This document shows, piece by piece, positions 1 to 8,839 of a stretch of 61,542 nucleotides of DNA. Both the position numbers and the translations under genes were made by a program. Each line of letters begins with the position of its first letter. The first letter of the stretch is position 1. This DNA is from an uncultured Bacteroides sp. (GTDB taxonomy: Bacteria > Bacteroidota > Bacteroidia > Bacteroidales > Bacteroidaceae), in assembly GCA_945965395.1 (NCBI GenBank), contig CAMFND010000107.1, forward strand, positions 1 through 61,542. The letters run 5' to 3'. The notes under the pieces were generated by a model that worked only from the letters and a program-made list of their open reading frames with translations, did no database searches and was not told the DNA's origin.

Positions 1-49
1 TGCCATATTACTTTGCTTATGCTTAAAGATACAAAATCTTTAGGTAATA

Positions 50-83
50 ACAAAGCCTCGGCTTGGGAAAGTCGGGGCTTTGT
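50..83. terminator. Hairpin, probable terminator of an off-window gene
   Basis: An imperfect inverted repeat (ACAAAGCC at 50-57 against GGGCTTTGT at 75-83) is followed on the plus strand by an A-rich stretch. It lies before the tRNA-Gln terminator and most likely belongs to a transcript entering from the left. No gene is visible in the first 145 bases. Confidence 0.4.
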
Positions 84-90
84 CATAAAA

Positions 91-121
91 AAGAGGGTAT
101 GCATTTTGACACACCCTCTTT
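91..121 (-). terminator. Terminator of tRNA-Gln
   Basis: Inverted repeat with arms AAGAGGGT and ACCCTCTT. On the minus strand the hairpin is followed by a run of T. It sits about 25 bases downstream of the tRNA 3' end, which fits a rho-independent terminator for the tRNA transcript. Confidence 0.7.
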
Positions 122-145
122 GACTATAAATGTCTTGAAAAACGT

Positions 146-215
146 TGGACTACCAGGATTCGAACCTGGACAAACAGAACCAAAACCTGTTGTGCTACCA
201 TTACACCATAGTCCA
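146..215 (-). tRNA. tRNA-Gln (anticodon TTG)
   Basis: Read on the minus strand, a complete cloverleaf is visible. The acceptor stem is TGGACTA/TAGTCCA, the D stem GTGT/GCAC, the anticodon stem ACAGG/TCTGT with loop TTTTGGT giving anticodon TTG, and the T arm is CCAGG-TTCGAAT-CCTGG. The TTG anticodon reads CAA and CAG, so this is a glutamine tRNA. CCA is not encoded. A consensus promoter lies upstream at 247-279 and a terminator downstream at 91-121, so the gene appears to be a single-tRNA transcription unit. Confidence 0.95.
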
Positions 216-246
216 AACTTCTTGGTGTTTTCCTCAGAAAACGCTG

Positions 247-279
247 CAAAGATAAGCGTTTTTATGAATACCTTCCAAA
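247..279 (-). promoter_or_regulatory. Promoter of tRNA-Gln
   Basis: On the minus strand, TTTG (276-279) is followed after 21 bp by TATCTTTG (247-254), an exact match to the Bacteroidetes -33/-7 consensus. The tRNA begins about 30 bases downstream. Confidence 0.8.
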
Positions 280-317
280 TAATTTCTGACTTTTTTTCTG
301 TTTCTGACGGGAATCCT

Positions 318-325
318 TACCTTTG
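318..325 (+). promoter_or_regulatory. -7 box of the tricorn-like protease gene
   Basis: TACCTTTG matches TAnnTTTG and ends 20 bases before the ATG. The upstream -33 element is weak (T-rich, no clear TTTG). Confidence 0.55.
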
Positions 326-345
326 TTTGCAAAACAACTTAGCTT

Positions 346-3300
346 ATGAGGAAAAAAATATTGTGCACATTGTTGCTGGGGACTACTTTTGCACATGCCA
401 TGGCGGTTACTCCGCTATGGATGCGTGATGTACGTATCTCTCCAGACGGAAAAGAAATTGTATTTTGTTATAAGGGCGACATTTACAAAGTGTCTGCCAA
501 GGGTGGAGAAGCGGTACAGCTGACTACACAAGATTCGTATGAGTCGTCTCCGGTGTGGTCGCCGGACGGTAAACAGATTGCTTTTGCCAGCGATCGTTTT
601 GGAAATACAGATGTGTTTGTTATGCCGGCTAATGGAGGTTCTGCCCGCAGACTGACTACGAATTCTGCTTCGGAAATTCCTTCTGCGTTTACACCGGACG
701 GAAAGTTTATTGTATTTTCTGCAAGCATTCAGGACCCTGCCAGCAGTGCATTGTTCCCGACTTCTGCCATGACAGAACTGTATAAGGTTTCTGCAGAAGG
801 TGGAAAAACGGAACAAATTCTGGGTACTCCTGCCGAAATGGTTTGTTTTAATGCGGCAGGCGACAAGTTTTTGTATCAGGACCGGAAAGGATTTGAAGAT
901 GAATGGCGTAAACATCATACTTCTTCTATTACACGGGATGTATGGATGTACGACATGGCATCGGGCAAGCATACCAATCTGACCAAGCGGGCAGGAGAGG
1001 ACCGTAATCCGGTGCTTTCGTCGGATGGTAAGGAGGTTTTCTTCTTGAGTGAACGCAACAAAGGCTCGTTTAACGTCTATTCTTTCCCGCTGGATAATCC
1101 GGAACAGGTAAAACCGCTGACTTCATTCTCTACACATCCGGTGCGTTTCCTTTCTTTGGGAGGCGACGGTACGCTGTGCTATACTTATAATGGAGAAATT
1201 TATACGCAGAAACAAGGCGGAAAGCCAAGTAAGGTGAATGTGTCACTGACACGGGATGACCAGGAAATTCCGGTTACATTGAGCTATACTCGGGGAGCAT
1301 CGGAAGCGGTGGCTTCGCCCGACGGTAAGCAGGTGGCTTTCATTGTACGTGGAGAAGTGTTCGTGACTTCTGTGGAATATGGTACTACCAAGCAGATTAC
1401 GCACACACCTGAAGCAGAAGAAGAACTTTCTTTCGGGGCAGACAACCGTACACTGGTATATGCCAGCGAACGCGATGGGAACTGGCAGCTTTATAAGGCG
1501 GAAATTGAACGGAAAGAGGATTTGAATTTCCCGAATGCGACATTGATAAAAGAAGAAGTACTGTTGCCTTCGAAGACTGTGGAACGGATGTATCCTAAGT
1601 TCTCACCCGATGGCAAGGAAGTGGCTTTCATTGAGGACCGTATCCGCCTGAAAGTGCTGAATTTGGAAACGAATAAGGTACGTCAGATTACCGATGGAAG
1701 CACATGGTATGAATTGAGTGGAGGGTTTAATTATGCCTGGTCGCCCGATGGAAAATGGTTTACACTAGAATTTATTGGAAACAAGCATGATCCTTACACG
1801 GACATTGCCTTGGTCAGTGCAGATGGAAAAGGAGAATTAGTCAATCTGACAAATAGTGGTTATACAAGCAGCTCTCCGAAGTGGACAATGGACGGTAATG
1901 CCATTTTGTTTACTACAGAGCGTTACGGTATGCGAAATCACGCTTCATGGGGTTCACTGGACGATGTGATGATGGTTTTTGTCAATCAGGATGCCTACGA
2001 CAAGTTCCGCATGAGCAAGGAGGATTATGAACTCCAGAAGGAACTGGAAAAAGAACAGGAAAAAGCTGCGGACAAGAAAGACGGAAAGAAAGAAGATAAA
2101 AAAGAAGATAAGAAAGAGGAAGCCGACAAGGTGAAAGACATCGTGGTGGAACTGGAGGGCATTCAGGACCGCATCGTACGTCTGACTCCGAATTCATCGA
2201 GCATTGCTTCGGCCATTCTTTCAAAGGATGGAGAAAGCCTGTATTATCTGTCGGCTTTTGAGCGTGGATTCGATATGTGGAAGATGGATTTGCGCAAACG
2301 GGAAACCAAGTTGTTGCATAAGATGGGTTCCGGCTGGGCCGATATGGAAATGGATAAGGAAGGAAAAAATCTTTTCGTATTAGGTTCAGGCTCCATGCAG
2401 AAAATGGATCTGGGTGGTGAGAAGCTGAAACCGATTTCTTATCGTGCAGAAATGAAGATGGATTTGGCTGCCGAACGTGCCTATATGTATGATAATATGT
2501 GCCGTGAGGAACAGAAACGTTTTTATGAGGTGAATATGCACGGGGTAGACTGGAAGGCAATGACCGCTAATTATCGTCGTTTCTTGCCGCATATCAATAA
2601 TAAGTATGACTACGCGGAAATGTTGAGTGAACTGCTGGGCGAACTGAACGTATCGCATACAGGTGGCCGTTATCGTCCGGGAGTGAAGGAAGCAACTGCC
2701 AGCTTGGGATTGCTTTATGACTGGAGCTATACCGGAAAAGGCATGAAAGTGGACGAAGTGGTGGAAAAAGGTCCGTTCGACCGGAAAACTACACGGGTAA
2801 AACCGGGTGTGGTGATTGAAAAGATTGACGGTCAGTCGGTAGATGCCGATTTCTCTGCTTTGCTGAACGGAAAGGCAGGCAAGAAGATATTGGTTTCATT
2901 CTACGATGCACAATCCAAAGAACGCTGGGATGAGGTGGTGAAGCCTATCAGCGGTGGAACGCTGAGCAGTCTGCTGTATGAACGTTGGGTAAAACAGCGT
3001 GCGGCAGATGTGGATAAATGGTCAAATGGCCGTCTGGGATATGTACATATCGAATCAATGGACGATGGCAGCTTCCGTACGGTATATTCCGATATTTTGG
3101 GTAAATACAACAACTGCGAAGGTATTGTAATTGATACCCGTTTCAACGGAGGAGGTCGTTTGCATGAAGATATTGAAGTGTTGTTCAGTGGTCAGAAGTA
3201 TCTGACGCAGGTAATCCGTGGTCGTGAAGCATGCGACATGCCAAGTCGTCGCTGGAACAAGCCTTCTATCATGGTACAGTGTGAAGCCAACTATTCCAAT

Positions 3301-3591
3301 GCACACGGCACACCGTGGGTGTACAAACATCGCCAGATGGGTAAGCTGGTAGGTGCTCCGGTACCTGGAACCATGACCAGTGTAAACTGGGTACAGATGC
3401 AGGATCCGGATTTGATTTACGGTATTCCTGTGATTGGCTATCGTCTGCCGGACGGAAGCTACCTGGAAAACAAAGAGCTGGAGCCGGATATATATGTGTT
3501 GAATGCACCTGAAACAGTGGTGAAAGGAGAGGATACACAGTTGAAAGCTGCGGTAGATGAATTGCTCAAAGAACTGGATGCAAAGAAATAA
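346..3591 (+). CDS. Secreted tricorn-like S41 protease
   Basis: A 1081-residue protein with an N-terminal signal peptide (ends near AHAMA, residue 20), so it probably acts in the periplasm. Repeated 'SPDGK' blades across roughly residues 25-560 indicate TolB/WD40-like beta-propellers, followed by a very charged Lys/Glu insert (about 565-595), a PDZ-like region (about 790-890) and a C-terminal S41 protease domain. By comparison with the tricorn family, the likely catalytic residues are Ser770-His771 (in NVSHTGG), Ser984 (in NYSNAHG) and Glu1041 or Glu1046. The NGGG turn at 934-937 is the usual oxyanion-region motif. The family degrades oligopeptides inside a barrel fed through the propellers; the substrate here is unknown. 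Single gene with its own promoter and terminator. Confidence 0.88.
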   Translation: MRKKILCTLLLGTTFAHAMAVTPLWMRDVRISPDGKEIVFCYKGDIYKVSAKGGEAVQLTTQDSYESSPVWSPDGKQIAFASDRFGNTDVFVMPANGGSARRLTTNSASEIPSAFTPDGKFIVFSASIQDPASSALFPTSAMTELYKVSAEGGKTEQILGTPAEMVCFNAAGDKFLYQDRKGFEDEWRKHHTSSITRDVWMYDMASGKHTNLTKRAGEDRNPVLSSDGKEVFFLSERNKGSFNVYSFPLDNPEQVKPLTSFSTHPVRFLSLGGDGTLCYTYNGEIYTQKQGGKPSKVNVSLTRDDQEIPVTLSYTRGASEAVASPDGKQVAFIVRGEVFVTSVEYGTTKQITHTPEAEEELSFGADNRTLVYASERDGNWQLYKAEIERKEDLNFPNATLIKEEVLLPSKTVERMYPKFSPDGKEVAFIEDRIRLKVLNLETNKVRQITDGSTWYELSGGFNYAWSPDGKWFTLEFIGNKHDPYTDIALVSADGKGELVNLTNSGYTSSSPKWTMDGNAILFTTERYGMRNHASWGSLDDVMMVFVNQDAYDKFRMSKEDYELQKELEKEQEKAADKKDGKKEDKKEDKKEEADKVKDIVVELEGIQDRIVRLTPNSSSIASAILSKDGESLYYLSAFERGFDMWKMDLRKRETKLLHKMGSGWADMEMDKEGKNLFVLGSGSMQKMDLGGEKLKPISYRAEMKMDLAAERAYMYDNMCREEQKRFYEVNMHGVDWKAMTANYRRFLPHINNKYDYAEMLSELLGELNVSHTGGRYRPGVKEATASLGLLYDWSYTGKGMKVDEVVEKGPFDRKTTRVKPGVVIEKIDGQSVDADFSALLNGKAGKKILVSFYDAQSKERWDEVVKPISGGTLSSLLYERWVKQRAADVDKWSNGRLGYVHIESMDDGSFRTVYSDILGKYNNCEGIVIDTRFNGGGRLHEDIEVLFSGQKYLTQVIRGREACDMPSRRWNKPSIMVQCEANYSNAHGTPWVYKHRQMGKLVGAPVPGTMTSVNWVQMQDPDLIYGIPVIGYRLPDGSYLENKELEPDIYVLNAPETVVKGEDTQLKAAVDELLKELDAKK

Positions 3592-3600
3592 GTGCTGAAA

Positions 3601-3626
3601 TATCCGGAAGGATTGCCTTCCGGATA
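3601..3626 (+). terminator. Terminator hairpin of the tricorn-like gene
   Basis: A perfect 11-bp stem (TATCCGGAAGG / CCTTCCGGATA) with a 4-base loop starts 9 bases after the stop codon. No long U tract follows. Confidence 0.6.
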
Positions 3627-3715
3627 TACTCTAAAGTACCGGTTGATTCACAAGGAGTCAGTCGGTATTTTTTTATCCCTGACTTTATTTCTTGAGGTGA
3701 TTTTCATCTCATGCC

Positions 3716-3801
3716 AGTACTTCTTTGGCAGTACTCCAGTACTTCCTTGAAAGTACTAAAGTACTGCTTAGGGAGTACTGCAGTACTGGCCTGAAAGTAC
3801 T
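3716..3801. repeat. 22-bp palindrome array with AGTACT half-sites
   Basis: Eight copies of AGTACT start at 3716, 3730, 3738, 3752, 3760, 3774, 3782 and 3796, with spacing alternating exactly 14 and 8. Read in phase, this is a half-site, then three 14-bp palindromes (AGTACT-2-AGTACT), then a half-site, separated by four 8-bp spacers (TCTTTGGC, TCCTTGAA, GCTTAGGG, GGCCTGAA). Each AGTACT-8-AGTACT segment can also form a 6-bp hairpin. The array lies between two convergent genes and accounts for much of the 323-base gene-free stretch 3592-3914, with terminators on either side. The same geometry recurs at 16048-16138 and 37661-37750. Confidence 0.9.
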
Positions 3802-3859
3802 GATAATTTGTTCCTTGCTGTTGGATAAAGAGTTATGGACGGAACTGTAAGACATAAGA

Positions 3860-3891
3860 AAGGCTGCCCCAAATTGAATTGAGACAGCCTT
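3860..3891 (-). terminator. Terminator of tyrS
   Basis: Arms AAGGCTG and CAGCCTT enclose a further partly paired CCCAAATTGAATTGAG segment. On the minus strand the hairpin is followed by TTCTT. It starts 24 bases after the tyrS stop. Confidence 0.65.
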
Positions 3892-3914
3892 CCAGTATTT
3901 TTTTCTAAAAGAAT

Positions 3915-5207
3915 TTATTTGGCAATTACCAGATAATAATTTTTCTTTCCGCGCTGTACGAGCAGGTATTTTTCATCCAGCAAGTCGGCTGTGGTAATTT
4001 CTTGGTCAAATGCAGCCAGTTTTTCTTTGTTCAAAGAAACGCCGCCGCCCTGAACCAGCTTACGCATCTCACCTTTTGACGGGAAGATAGCAGCCTTTTC
4101 AGTGAATAAGTCTACTGCCTTGATACCGGCTTCAATATCCGATTTGGCTACTTCAAACTGAGGAACGCCTTCGAATACAGAAAGCAGGGTATCTTCATCC
4201 AGTTTCTTCAATGCTTCAGAAGTAGCGTTTCCAAACAAGATGCCGGAAGCTTCTACAGCTGCGTTGTAGTCAGCTTCAGAGTGAACCATGATAGTTACTT
4301 CCTTAGCCAGACGTTTCTGGAGTACACGCAAGTGAGGAGCCTGTTCGTGTTCTGCAATCAGGCCTTCTATTTCTTCTTTGCTCAGTGAAGTGAATATCTT
4401 GATATAACGCTTAGCGTCTTCGTCGCTTACATTCAGCCAGAATTGATAGAACTTGTAAGGAGAGGTATATCGTGTGTCCAGCCAGATATTTCCTGATTCT
4501 GTCTTACCAAATTTACCACCGTCGGCCTTTGTAATCAGCGGACAAGTCAGGGCAAATACTTCACCTCCGTTGGTACGGCGGATTAATTCTGCTCCCGTGG
4601 TGATGTTTCCCCACTGGTCAGAACCACCCAGCTGAAGCTTGCAGTTTTTGGTTTCATACAGATGCAGGAAATCGTATCCTTGTAACAGCTGATAAGTAAA
4701 TTCAGTGAATGAAAGACCGTCGCGTGCTTCTCCGTTCAGACGTTTCTGAACCGATTCCTTTGCCATCATGTAGTTCACGGTGATGTGTTTTCCTACGGTG
4801 CGGGCAAAATCCAGGAAAGAGAAGTCTTTCATCCAGTCGTAGTTGTTTACCAGTTCTGCACGGTTAGGGGCATCCGATTCGAAATCGAGGAATTTGCCCA
4901 ACTGCTTCTTGATACACTCCTGATTGTGGCGCAGTGTTTCCTCATCCAGCAAGTTACGTTCCTGTGACTTACCTGAAGGGTCTCCAATCATACCGGTTGC
5001 ACCTCCTACCAGAGCCAGCGGTTTGTGGCCGCAACGCTGGAAATGACGCAACATCATCACGCCACACAAGTGGCCGATATGCAACGAGTCAGCTGTAGGG
5101 TCAATACCCAGGTAAGCTGTCACCATTTCCTTCTCCAGCAATTCTTCTGTGCCCGGCATCATGGTATGTACCATTCCACGCCATCTTAGTTCATCTACAA
5201 AATTCAT
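3915..5207 (-). CDS. tyrS: Tyrosyl-tRNA synthetase
   Basis: A 430-residue class I aminoacyl-tRNA synthetase that charges tRNA-Tyr with tyrosine in the cytoplasm. The HIGH signature is exact at residues 43-46 (SLHIGHL) and the KMSKS-type loop reads KFGKT near residue 230. The tyrosine-pocket segment [10 protein letters not shown] is present. The C-terminal 65 residues have the S4-like RNA-binding fold expected of bacterial TyrRS. Length is normal. Starts with ATG. It follows tatD in the same direction but has its own promoter (5253-5283) and terminator. Confidence 0.97.
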   Translation of the reverse strand: MNFVDELRWRGMVHTMMPGTEELLEKEMVTAYLGIDPTADSLHIGHLCGVMMLRHFQRCGHKPLALVGGATGMIGDPSGKSQERNLLDEETLRHNQECIKKQLGKFLDFESDAPNRAELVNNYDWMKDFSFLDFARTVGKHITVNYMMAKESVQKRLNGEARDGLSFTEFTYQLLQGYDFLHLYETKNCKLQLGGSDQWGNITTGAELIRRTNGGEVFALTCPLITKADGGKFGKTESGNIWLDTRYTSPYKFYQFWLNVSDEDAKRYIKIFTSLSKEEIEGLIAEHEQAPHLRVLQKRLAKEVTIMVHSEADYNAAVEASGILFGNATSEALKKLDEDTLLSVFEGVPQFEVAKSDIEAGIKAVDLFTEKAAIFPSKGEMRKLVQGGGVSLNKEKLAAFDQEITTADLLDEKYLLVQRGKKNYYLVIAK

Positions 5208-5252
5208 CGAATGAAATTCTTAGTTTAACATATTTATTTAATAATACAGAAG

Positions 5253-5283
5253 CAAAAGTACGACACTTTATCTGAATAACCAA
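5253..5283 (-). promoter_or_regulatory. Promoter of tyrS
   Basis: On the minus strand, TTGG (5280-5283) is followed after 19 bp by TACTTTTG (5253-5260), matching TAnnTTTG. The leader to the tyrS ATG is about 40 bases. Confidence 0.65.
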
Positions 5284-5286
5284 TTT

Positions 5287-5943
5287 TTAGCGATTAAAAA
5301 AGAGACGGTTAGCATTTTCTTTGATATTTTCAACCAAGCTGTCAAAAGAGGTTTCGCGTAGTGAAGCTACTTGTCGGTAGAAGTCCGGAAAGTCTGTGTC
5401 TGCTTCATCGCTTTCCAATAATAATCTGTCTGCAGGGACGATGGACAATGCTTTTTCCTGGTATTTTTTTCCGAAAGAGAGATAAAATCCGTGTCGTATC
5501 AGGTCGGTGGCAAGTTCTTTTTTACCCCGGAAACCATGGATAATCCAGGCTTGTGCGGGGTGATATTCCTTGTGCAAGGCAAGCAGCTCTTCAGTGGCTT
5601 TTACGGAATGTATCACTAAGGGGAGATGATATGTCTCTGATAACTCTATCGCTTTTCTGAAAGCCTGTATTTGTAAGTCGAAAGGGGTATCGCATACTTT
5701 GTCCAGCCCGGCTTCTCCCAGTGCGACTACTCGTGAATCACTTTGGATAGTCTGTACCAGCCAATCTATTTGTGACTGAATGTTTTCTTCCGTGAGATAC
5801 CACGGATGCAGGCTGACGGAGATAAATGGAGCTTGCAGGTAAGAAGAAGCCGTTTTCTCGTCCATGCGGCAGCTCACGATGGCAGTGGTCTGTGGTTGGG
5901 GCAAATGATGTGTGTGTGCGTCGAAAAAGGGAGTGTTAATCAT
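5287..5943 (-). CDS. TatD family metal-dependent hydrolase
   Basis: A 218-residue amidohydrolase-fold protein. The metal-binding motif DAHTHH is at residues 9-14, followed by GEAGLDK, a conserved His in VIHSVKATEE, a second in IIHGFRG, and ESDE near the C-terminus, all typical of TatD. The family includes 3'-5' DNA exonucleases and deacylases; which activity this member has cannot be told from sequence. It is shorter than the usual 255-265 residues, the difference lying in loops. It starts 14 bases after yidD in the same direction. Confidence 0.85.
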   Translation of the reverse strand: MINTPFFDAHTHHLPQPQTTAIVSCRMDEKTASSYLQAPFISVSLHPWYLTEENIQSQIDWLVQTIQSDSRVVALGEAGLDKVCDTPFDLQIQAFRKAIELSETYHLPLVIHSVKATEELLALHKEYHPAQAWIIHGFRGKKELATDLIRHGFYLSFGKKYQEKALSIVPADRLLLESDEADTDFPDFYRQVASLRETSFDSLVENIKENANRLFFNR

Positions 5944-5957
5944 GTGAAAACAGTCTT

Positions 5958-6179
5958 TTAAGGAACCGGGTCATATCCTGAACCTCCCCACGGGTGGCAA
6001 CGAAGAATGCGCCGTATGGCTAAGTAAAGCCCCTTGAAAGGCCCGTGTTTCTGTATTGCTTCTATGGCATATTGAGAGCAAGTCGGAGTAAAGCGACAGG
6101 AGGGAGGCGTAAAGGGTGAAATGCAGTTCCGGTAAAAATAAATAGGGAGCAGGAGCAGGAAAGAAAGTAGCTTTTTCAT
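5958..6179 (-). CDS. yidD: Membrane protein insertion efficiency factor YidD
   Basis: A 73-residue protein with an N-terminal hydrophobic helix and the family core: [17 protein letters not shown], three conserved cysteines, then the C-terminal signature [13 protein letters not shown]. YidD lies at the inner face of the membrane and assists YidC-dependent insertion. The start codon overlaps the rnpA stop by 4 bases (ATGA), indicating translational coupling. Confidence 0.93.
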   Translation of the reverse strand: MKKLLSFLLLLPIYFYRNCISPFTPPSCRFTPTCSQYAIEAIQKHGPFKGLYLAIRRILRCHPWGGSGYDPVP

Positions 6180-6571
6180 GCCAGACGTTCTGCGGTAAGT
6201 TGCAACAATTTAACCACCTTAGCTTCCACATCGGCCGATTCATGCAGTTCATTGTCGAGCCAGATAAAGGCAATGGCAATTTTCCGTCCTGAGTTTTTTA
6301 ACGCATCCAGCAGGATGTGTTTGTTTTTACGGTAGGCCTCACGTACCTGACGTTTTACACGATTGCGTTTGACTGCCCGCTTGAATCTTTTTTTCGGTAC
6401 GCTAATCAGGATAGTGGCTGCCGGTAGATTCTCTCCTTCTACCGACATGTATACGATACGCAACGGAAAAGCAGGTAGTGATTTGCTGCCTCCTGTAAAC
6501 AGTCTTTCAATCAGAATCCGGCTGTTCAGTCGTTCTACTTTCGGTAGGGTTAATTTTAGAGAATCGCTCAT
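6176..6571 (-). CDS. rnpA: Ribonuclease P protein component
   Basis: A 131-residue basic protein that binds the RNase P RNA and helps mature tRNA 5' ends. The signature [17 protein letters not shown] is present, preceded by the hydrophobic [14 protein letters not shown] strand. I chose the ATG at 6571 (MSDSLKL). An in-frame TTG at 6592 would lengthen it, but that codon lies inside the hemD terminator hairpin and is unlikely to be used. It is coupled to yidD. The usual rpmH neighbour is missing; rnpA instead follows hemD. Confidence 0.95.
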   Translation of the reverse strand: MSDSLKLTLPKVERLNSRILIERLFTGGSKSLPAFPLRIVYMSVEGENLPAATILISVPKKRFKRAVKRNRVKRQVREAYRKNKHILLDALKNSGRKIAIAFIWLDNELHESADVEAKVVKLLQLTAERLA

Positions 6572-6586
6572 AGAGGGTATATAATG

Positions 6587-6630
6587 AAACAAAGCGAAGT
6601 AATGAGAAAATGGATTGCTTCGCTTTGTTT
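6587..6630 (-). terminator. Terminator between hemD and rnpA
   Basis: A perfect 13-bp stem (AAACAAAGCGAAG / CTTCGCTTTGTTT) with an 18-base loop sits 14 bases after the hemD stop and ends 15 bases before the rnpA ATG. It implies that rnpA-yidD expression is at least partly separate from hemD. Confidence 0.75.
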
Positions 6631-6644
6631 GTCTGAATTATTTT

Positions 6645-7391
6645 TTATTTGTTGTGTTCGCGGATAAACATATCCAACGCTGCCGGCATGGAAGGAGCTA
6701 CACTTGAAGGAGCTTCCAAATCAAGACGCAAGCCTGCGTCTTTTACGGCTTTAGCAGTAGTCGGTCCGAAGCTTCCGATAGCAATGTCTTTCTGTTCGAA
6801 GTTCGGGAAGTTCTTCATCAATGACTGAATACCTGCCGGGCTGAAGAATATCAGCATGTCGTAGTTGAATTCTTCTTCTGGAGTGAAATCGTTGCTGACA
6901 GTACGATACATTACAGCTTCCGTGTGCAGGATGTGGTTCTTGTCGAGCAAGTCTTTTACTTCATCATTGTGTACGTCCGACATTGGGATAAAGTATTTTT
7001 CCGTATTATGCTTGATAATTTGCGGAAGCAGGTCAGCAAATTTTCCAGTAGCACCGAAGAATACTTTACGCTTGCGGTATTGAACGTATTTCTGAATATA
7101 CAGAGCGATGGTTTCCGAAGTACAGAAATATTTCATTGTTTCCGGAATTGTTACGCGCAATTCTGCACACAGGCTAAAGAAGTGATCGATAGCATGGCGT
7201 GAAGTAAACACAACGGCTGTATGATCTAAGATAGAAACCTTCTGTTGTCTGAATTCTTTAGCTGACAAACTTTCTACTTTAATAAACGGGCGAAAATCTA
7301 TCTTCACTCCGTACTTCTCAGCAATGTCAAAATAAGGGGACTTTTCAGTCGTTGGTTTAGGCTGAGAAACGAGGACTTTCTTTATTTTCAA
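6645..7391 (-). CDS. hemD: Uroporphyrinogen-III synthase
   Basis: A 248-residue protein of the HemD fold: two alternating alpha/beta domains. It would cyclise hydroxymethylbilane to uroporphyrinogen III for heme or related tetrapyrroles. Motifs seen are VVFTSRHAIDHFF, the inter-domain hinge, DMLIFFSPAGIQSL and IGSFGPTTAKAVKDAG, the last typical of the C-terminal phosphate/substrate region. The only suitable start is TTG at 7391 (protein begins MKIKKVLVSQPKP). It starts 5 bases after the DUF4271 gene and so probably shares its transcript. Confidence 0.88.
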   Translation of the reverse strand: MKIKKVLVSQPKPTTEKSPYFDIAEKYGVKIDFRPFIKVESLSAKEFRQQKVSILDHTAVVFTSRHAIDHFFSLCAELRVTIPETMKYFCTSETIALYIQKYVQYRKRKVFFGATGKFADLLPQIIKHNTEKYFIPMSDVHNDEVKDLLDKNHILHTEAVMYRTVSNDFTPEEEFNYDMLIFFSPAGIQSLMKNFPNFEQKDIAIGSFGPTTAKAVKDAGLRLDLEAPSSVAPSMPAALDMFIREHNK

Positions 7392-7396
7392 CGTTA

Positions 7397-8206
7397 CTAA
7401 AATTTTAAAACCAAAATGTTATTTATATATATCAATCCTTTCCAGAGGAAAAGTAAGGGTATGATTTCGAGGGTGCAAAAGTACAGAATTAAATGTAAAA
7501 TGCCATGAAAATGATTAAAAAAGTTCCTAATACACTTATAAAATAACAATATTTTGAAAGATATTACTGCTGTGAGTACGAAGGTTTTAGAAAAGTGAAA
7601 GTCTAAATTGAAATAAACGACGAGCAGTGACAAAGGAAATAAGACAAGGGAAATACCGGAGAGCAGATCAAAATAGGCAGAAATCCAGGCTTTATTTTTT
7701 TCTTTGTCAAAGAAAATCCAGTTGATAAATTGATATAAAAGGGCTTTTCCTGTCACTGTCAATAGTACGCAGACTATGTAGATAAATAGAATGGCATAGT
7801 GCGAAACTATTTGGAACAGAAATGGTTCGGTTTTAGAGAAAAAATCATATACAAATAATCCGGCGGATATGCAGCTTATACTTCCTAAGCTCAGGGTGTA
7901 GCGGATGTTGAAATTAGAAGTGTCGTCAAAAAGTCCTGCTCTTTCTTTGTGGCGGAAAAAACTTTTGATATGCTGATAGAGGTATTTTTTCCCGTTTTTC
8001 AAGGCGTATACGGCCAGGAAAAAGCAAAGGAACATAATTCCGGTGACCGCAAAGTCATTTCGTAACTGATAAGGAATGGGTTCTCCTGCCATACCGTTTG
8101 TACACGGTGTTTCTTTACAATGCTGCAGTGCACTGTCTATTTGCTCTACGTGCTGATTGTAGAGTTCTTGAATCTGTGAGAAACCGGTATGGCAGAACTT
8201 GTTCAT
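7397..8206 (-). CDS. DUF4271 membrane protein
   Basis: A 269-residue protein with several hydrophobic segments (about residues 50-70, 105-125, 135-155, 165-190, 205-225 and 240-260), hence a polytopic inner-membrane protein. Its position directly before hemD and its layout match DUF4271, a family of unknown function restricted to Bacteroidetes. Two cysteines sit close together in the N-terminal, probably periplasmic, part (residues 31-36). Its ATG overlaps the stop of the LOG gene by 4 bases, so the two are translationally coupled. I cannot assign a function. Confidence 0.75.
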   Translation of the reverse strand: MNKFCHTGFSQIQELYNQHVEQIDSALQHCKETPCTNGMAGEPIPYQLRNDFAVTGIMFLCFFLAVYALKNGKKYLYQHIKSFFRHKERAGLFDDTSNFNIRYTLSLGSISCISAGLFVYDFFSKTEPFLFQIVSHYAILFIYIVCVLLTVTGKALLYQFINWIFFDKEKNKAWISAYFDLLSGISLVLFPLSLLVVYFNLDFHFSKTFVLTAVISFKILLFYKCIRNFFNHFHGILHLILYFCTLEIIPLLFLWKGLIYINNILVLKF

Positions 8207-8790
8207 ATTGCGGCAAATTTACGAATTTCTTTGCTCCAGTGAGGGATGGTATATAATAAATTTACAGCTTCTTCGGGAGTTTGTGCCACGTGCCATATAT
8301 TTCCGTGTTCTTTTCGCATGAAGTTCTGGGAAATAGCTTGTTGAAGCATCTCTAACAGCGGGTTATAAAATCCGTTGGTATTCAGTATGACGATGGGTTT
8401 CAGGTATAGTCCGAGCTGTTTCCAGGTAATGATTTCCAGTAGCTCTTCCAGTGTACCACATCCCCCGGGCAGGGCAATGACTCCATCGGATAAATCAGCC
8501 ATAAGTTGTTTGCGTTCGTGCATGCTTTCCGTTTCTATCAGTCGGGTCAGCCCTTTGTGGTGCCAGCCCTGTTCCACCATGAACCGGGGAATGACACCGG
8601 TTACGGTTCCTCCGGCAGCAAGAGCCGTGTCACTGATGCGGCACATCAGTCCCAGACATCCGGCTCCGTTGATAAGGTTGATGTGTTTTTGTGCAAGAAT
8701 TTTTCCAAGTTCTTCGGCTGCTTCGAAATAAACAGGGTCTATTTTGGTGCTGGAAGCACTGTATACGCATATATTTTTGATATCGTTCAT
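8203..8790 (-). CDS. LOG-family (TIGR00730) phosphoribohydrolase
   Basis: A 195-residue Rossmann-like protein with the signature PGGCGTLEELLEIITWKQLG. Characterised LOG proteins cleave nucleoside 5'-monophosphates to free base and ribose 5-phosphate. Bacterial substrates are often AMP-like, and the older name 'lysine decarboxylase' is a misannotation. The ATG at 8790 (MNDIKNICVYSASS) is chosen because a longer reading frame to 8928 runs through an intergenic repeat and upstream of the -7 promoter box at 8809-8816. Confidence 0.88.
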   Translation of the reverse strand: MNDIKNICVYSASSTKIDPVYFEAAEELGKILAQKHINLINGAGCLGLMCRISDTALAAGGTVTGVIPRFMVEQGWHHKGLTRLIETESMHERKQLMADLSDGVIALPGGCGTLEELLEIITWKQLGLYLKPIVILNTNGFYNPLLEMLQQAISQNFMRKEHGNIWHVAQTPEEAVNLLYTIPHWSKEIRKFAAI

Positions 8791-8808
8791 GGTCTTTTTT
8801 AGTTTTTG

Positions 8809-8839
8809 CAAAGATAGGTAAAGGTGAGTGCAATGCCAA
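8809..8839 (-). promoter_or_regulatory. Promoter of the LOG gene, inside a repeat end
   Basis: On the minus strand, TTGG is followed after 19 bp by TATCTTTG (8809-8816). The -7 box overlaps the terminal arm of the inverted-repeat element at 8811-8889, so the repeat supplies most of the promoter. Confidence 0.6.

Noticed and set aside
63-428. Open frame of 121 codons at the left edge
   Set aside because: It reads antisense through the tRNA-Gln gene and its terminator and into the start of the tricorn-like gene; no family resemblance.
3716-3801. CRISPR array
   Set aside because: Repeats are 14 bases and spacers 8, far below CRISPR sizes, and no cas gene is present. The same holds for the arrays at 16 and 37.7 kb.
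6572-6592. TTG start extending rnpA by 7 codons
   Set aside because: The codon lies inside the 13-bp stem of the hemD terminator; the ATG at 6571 fits the family length.
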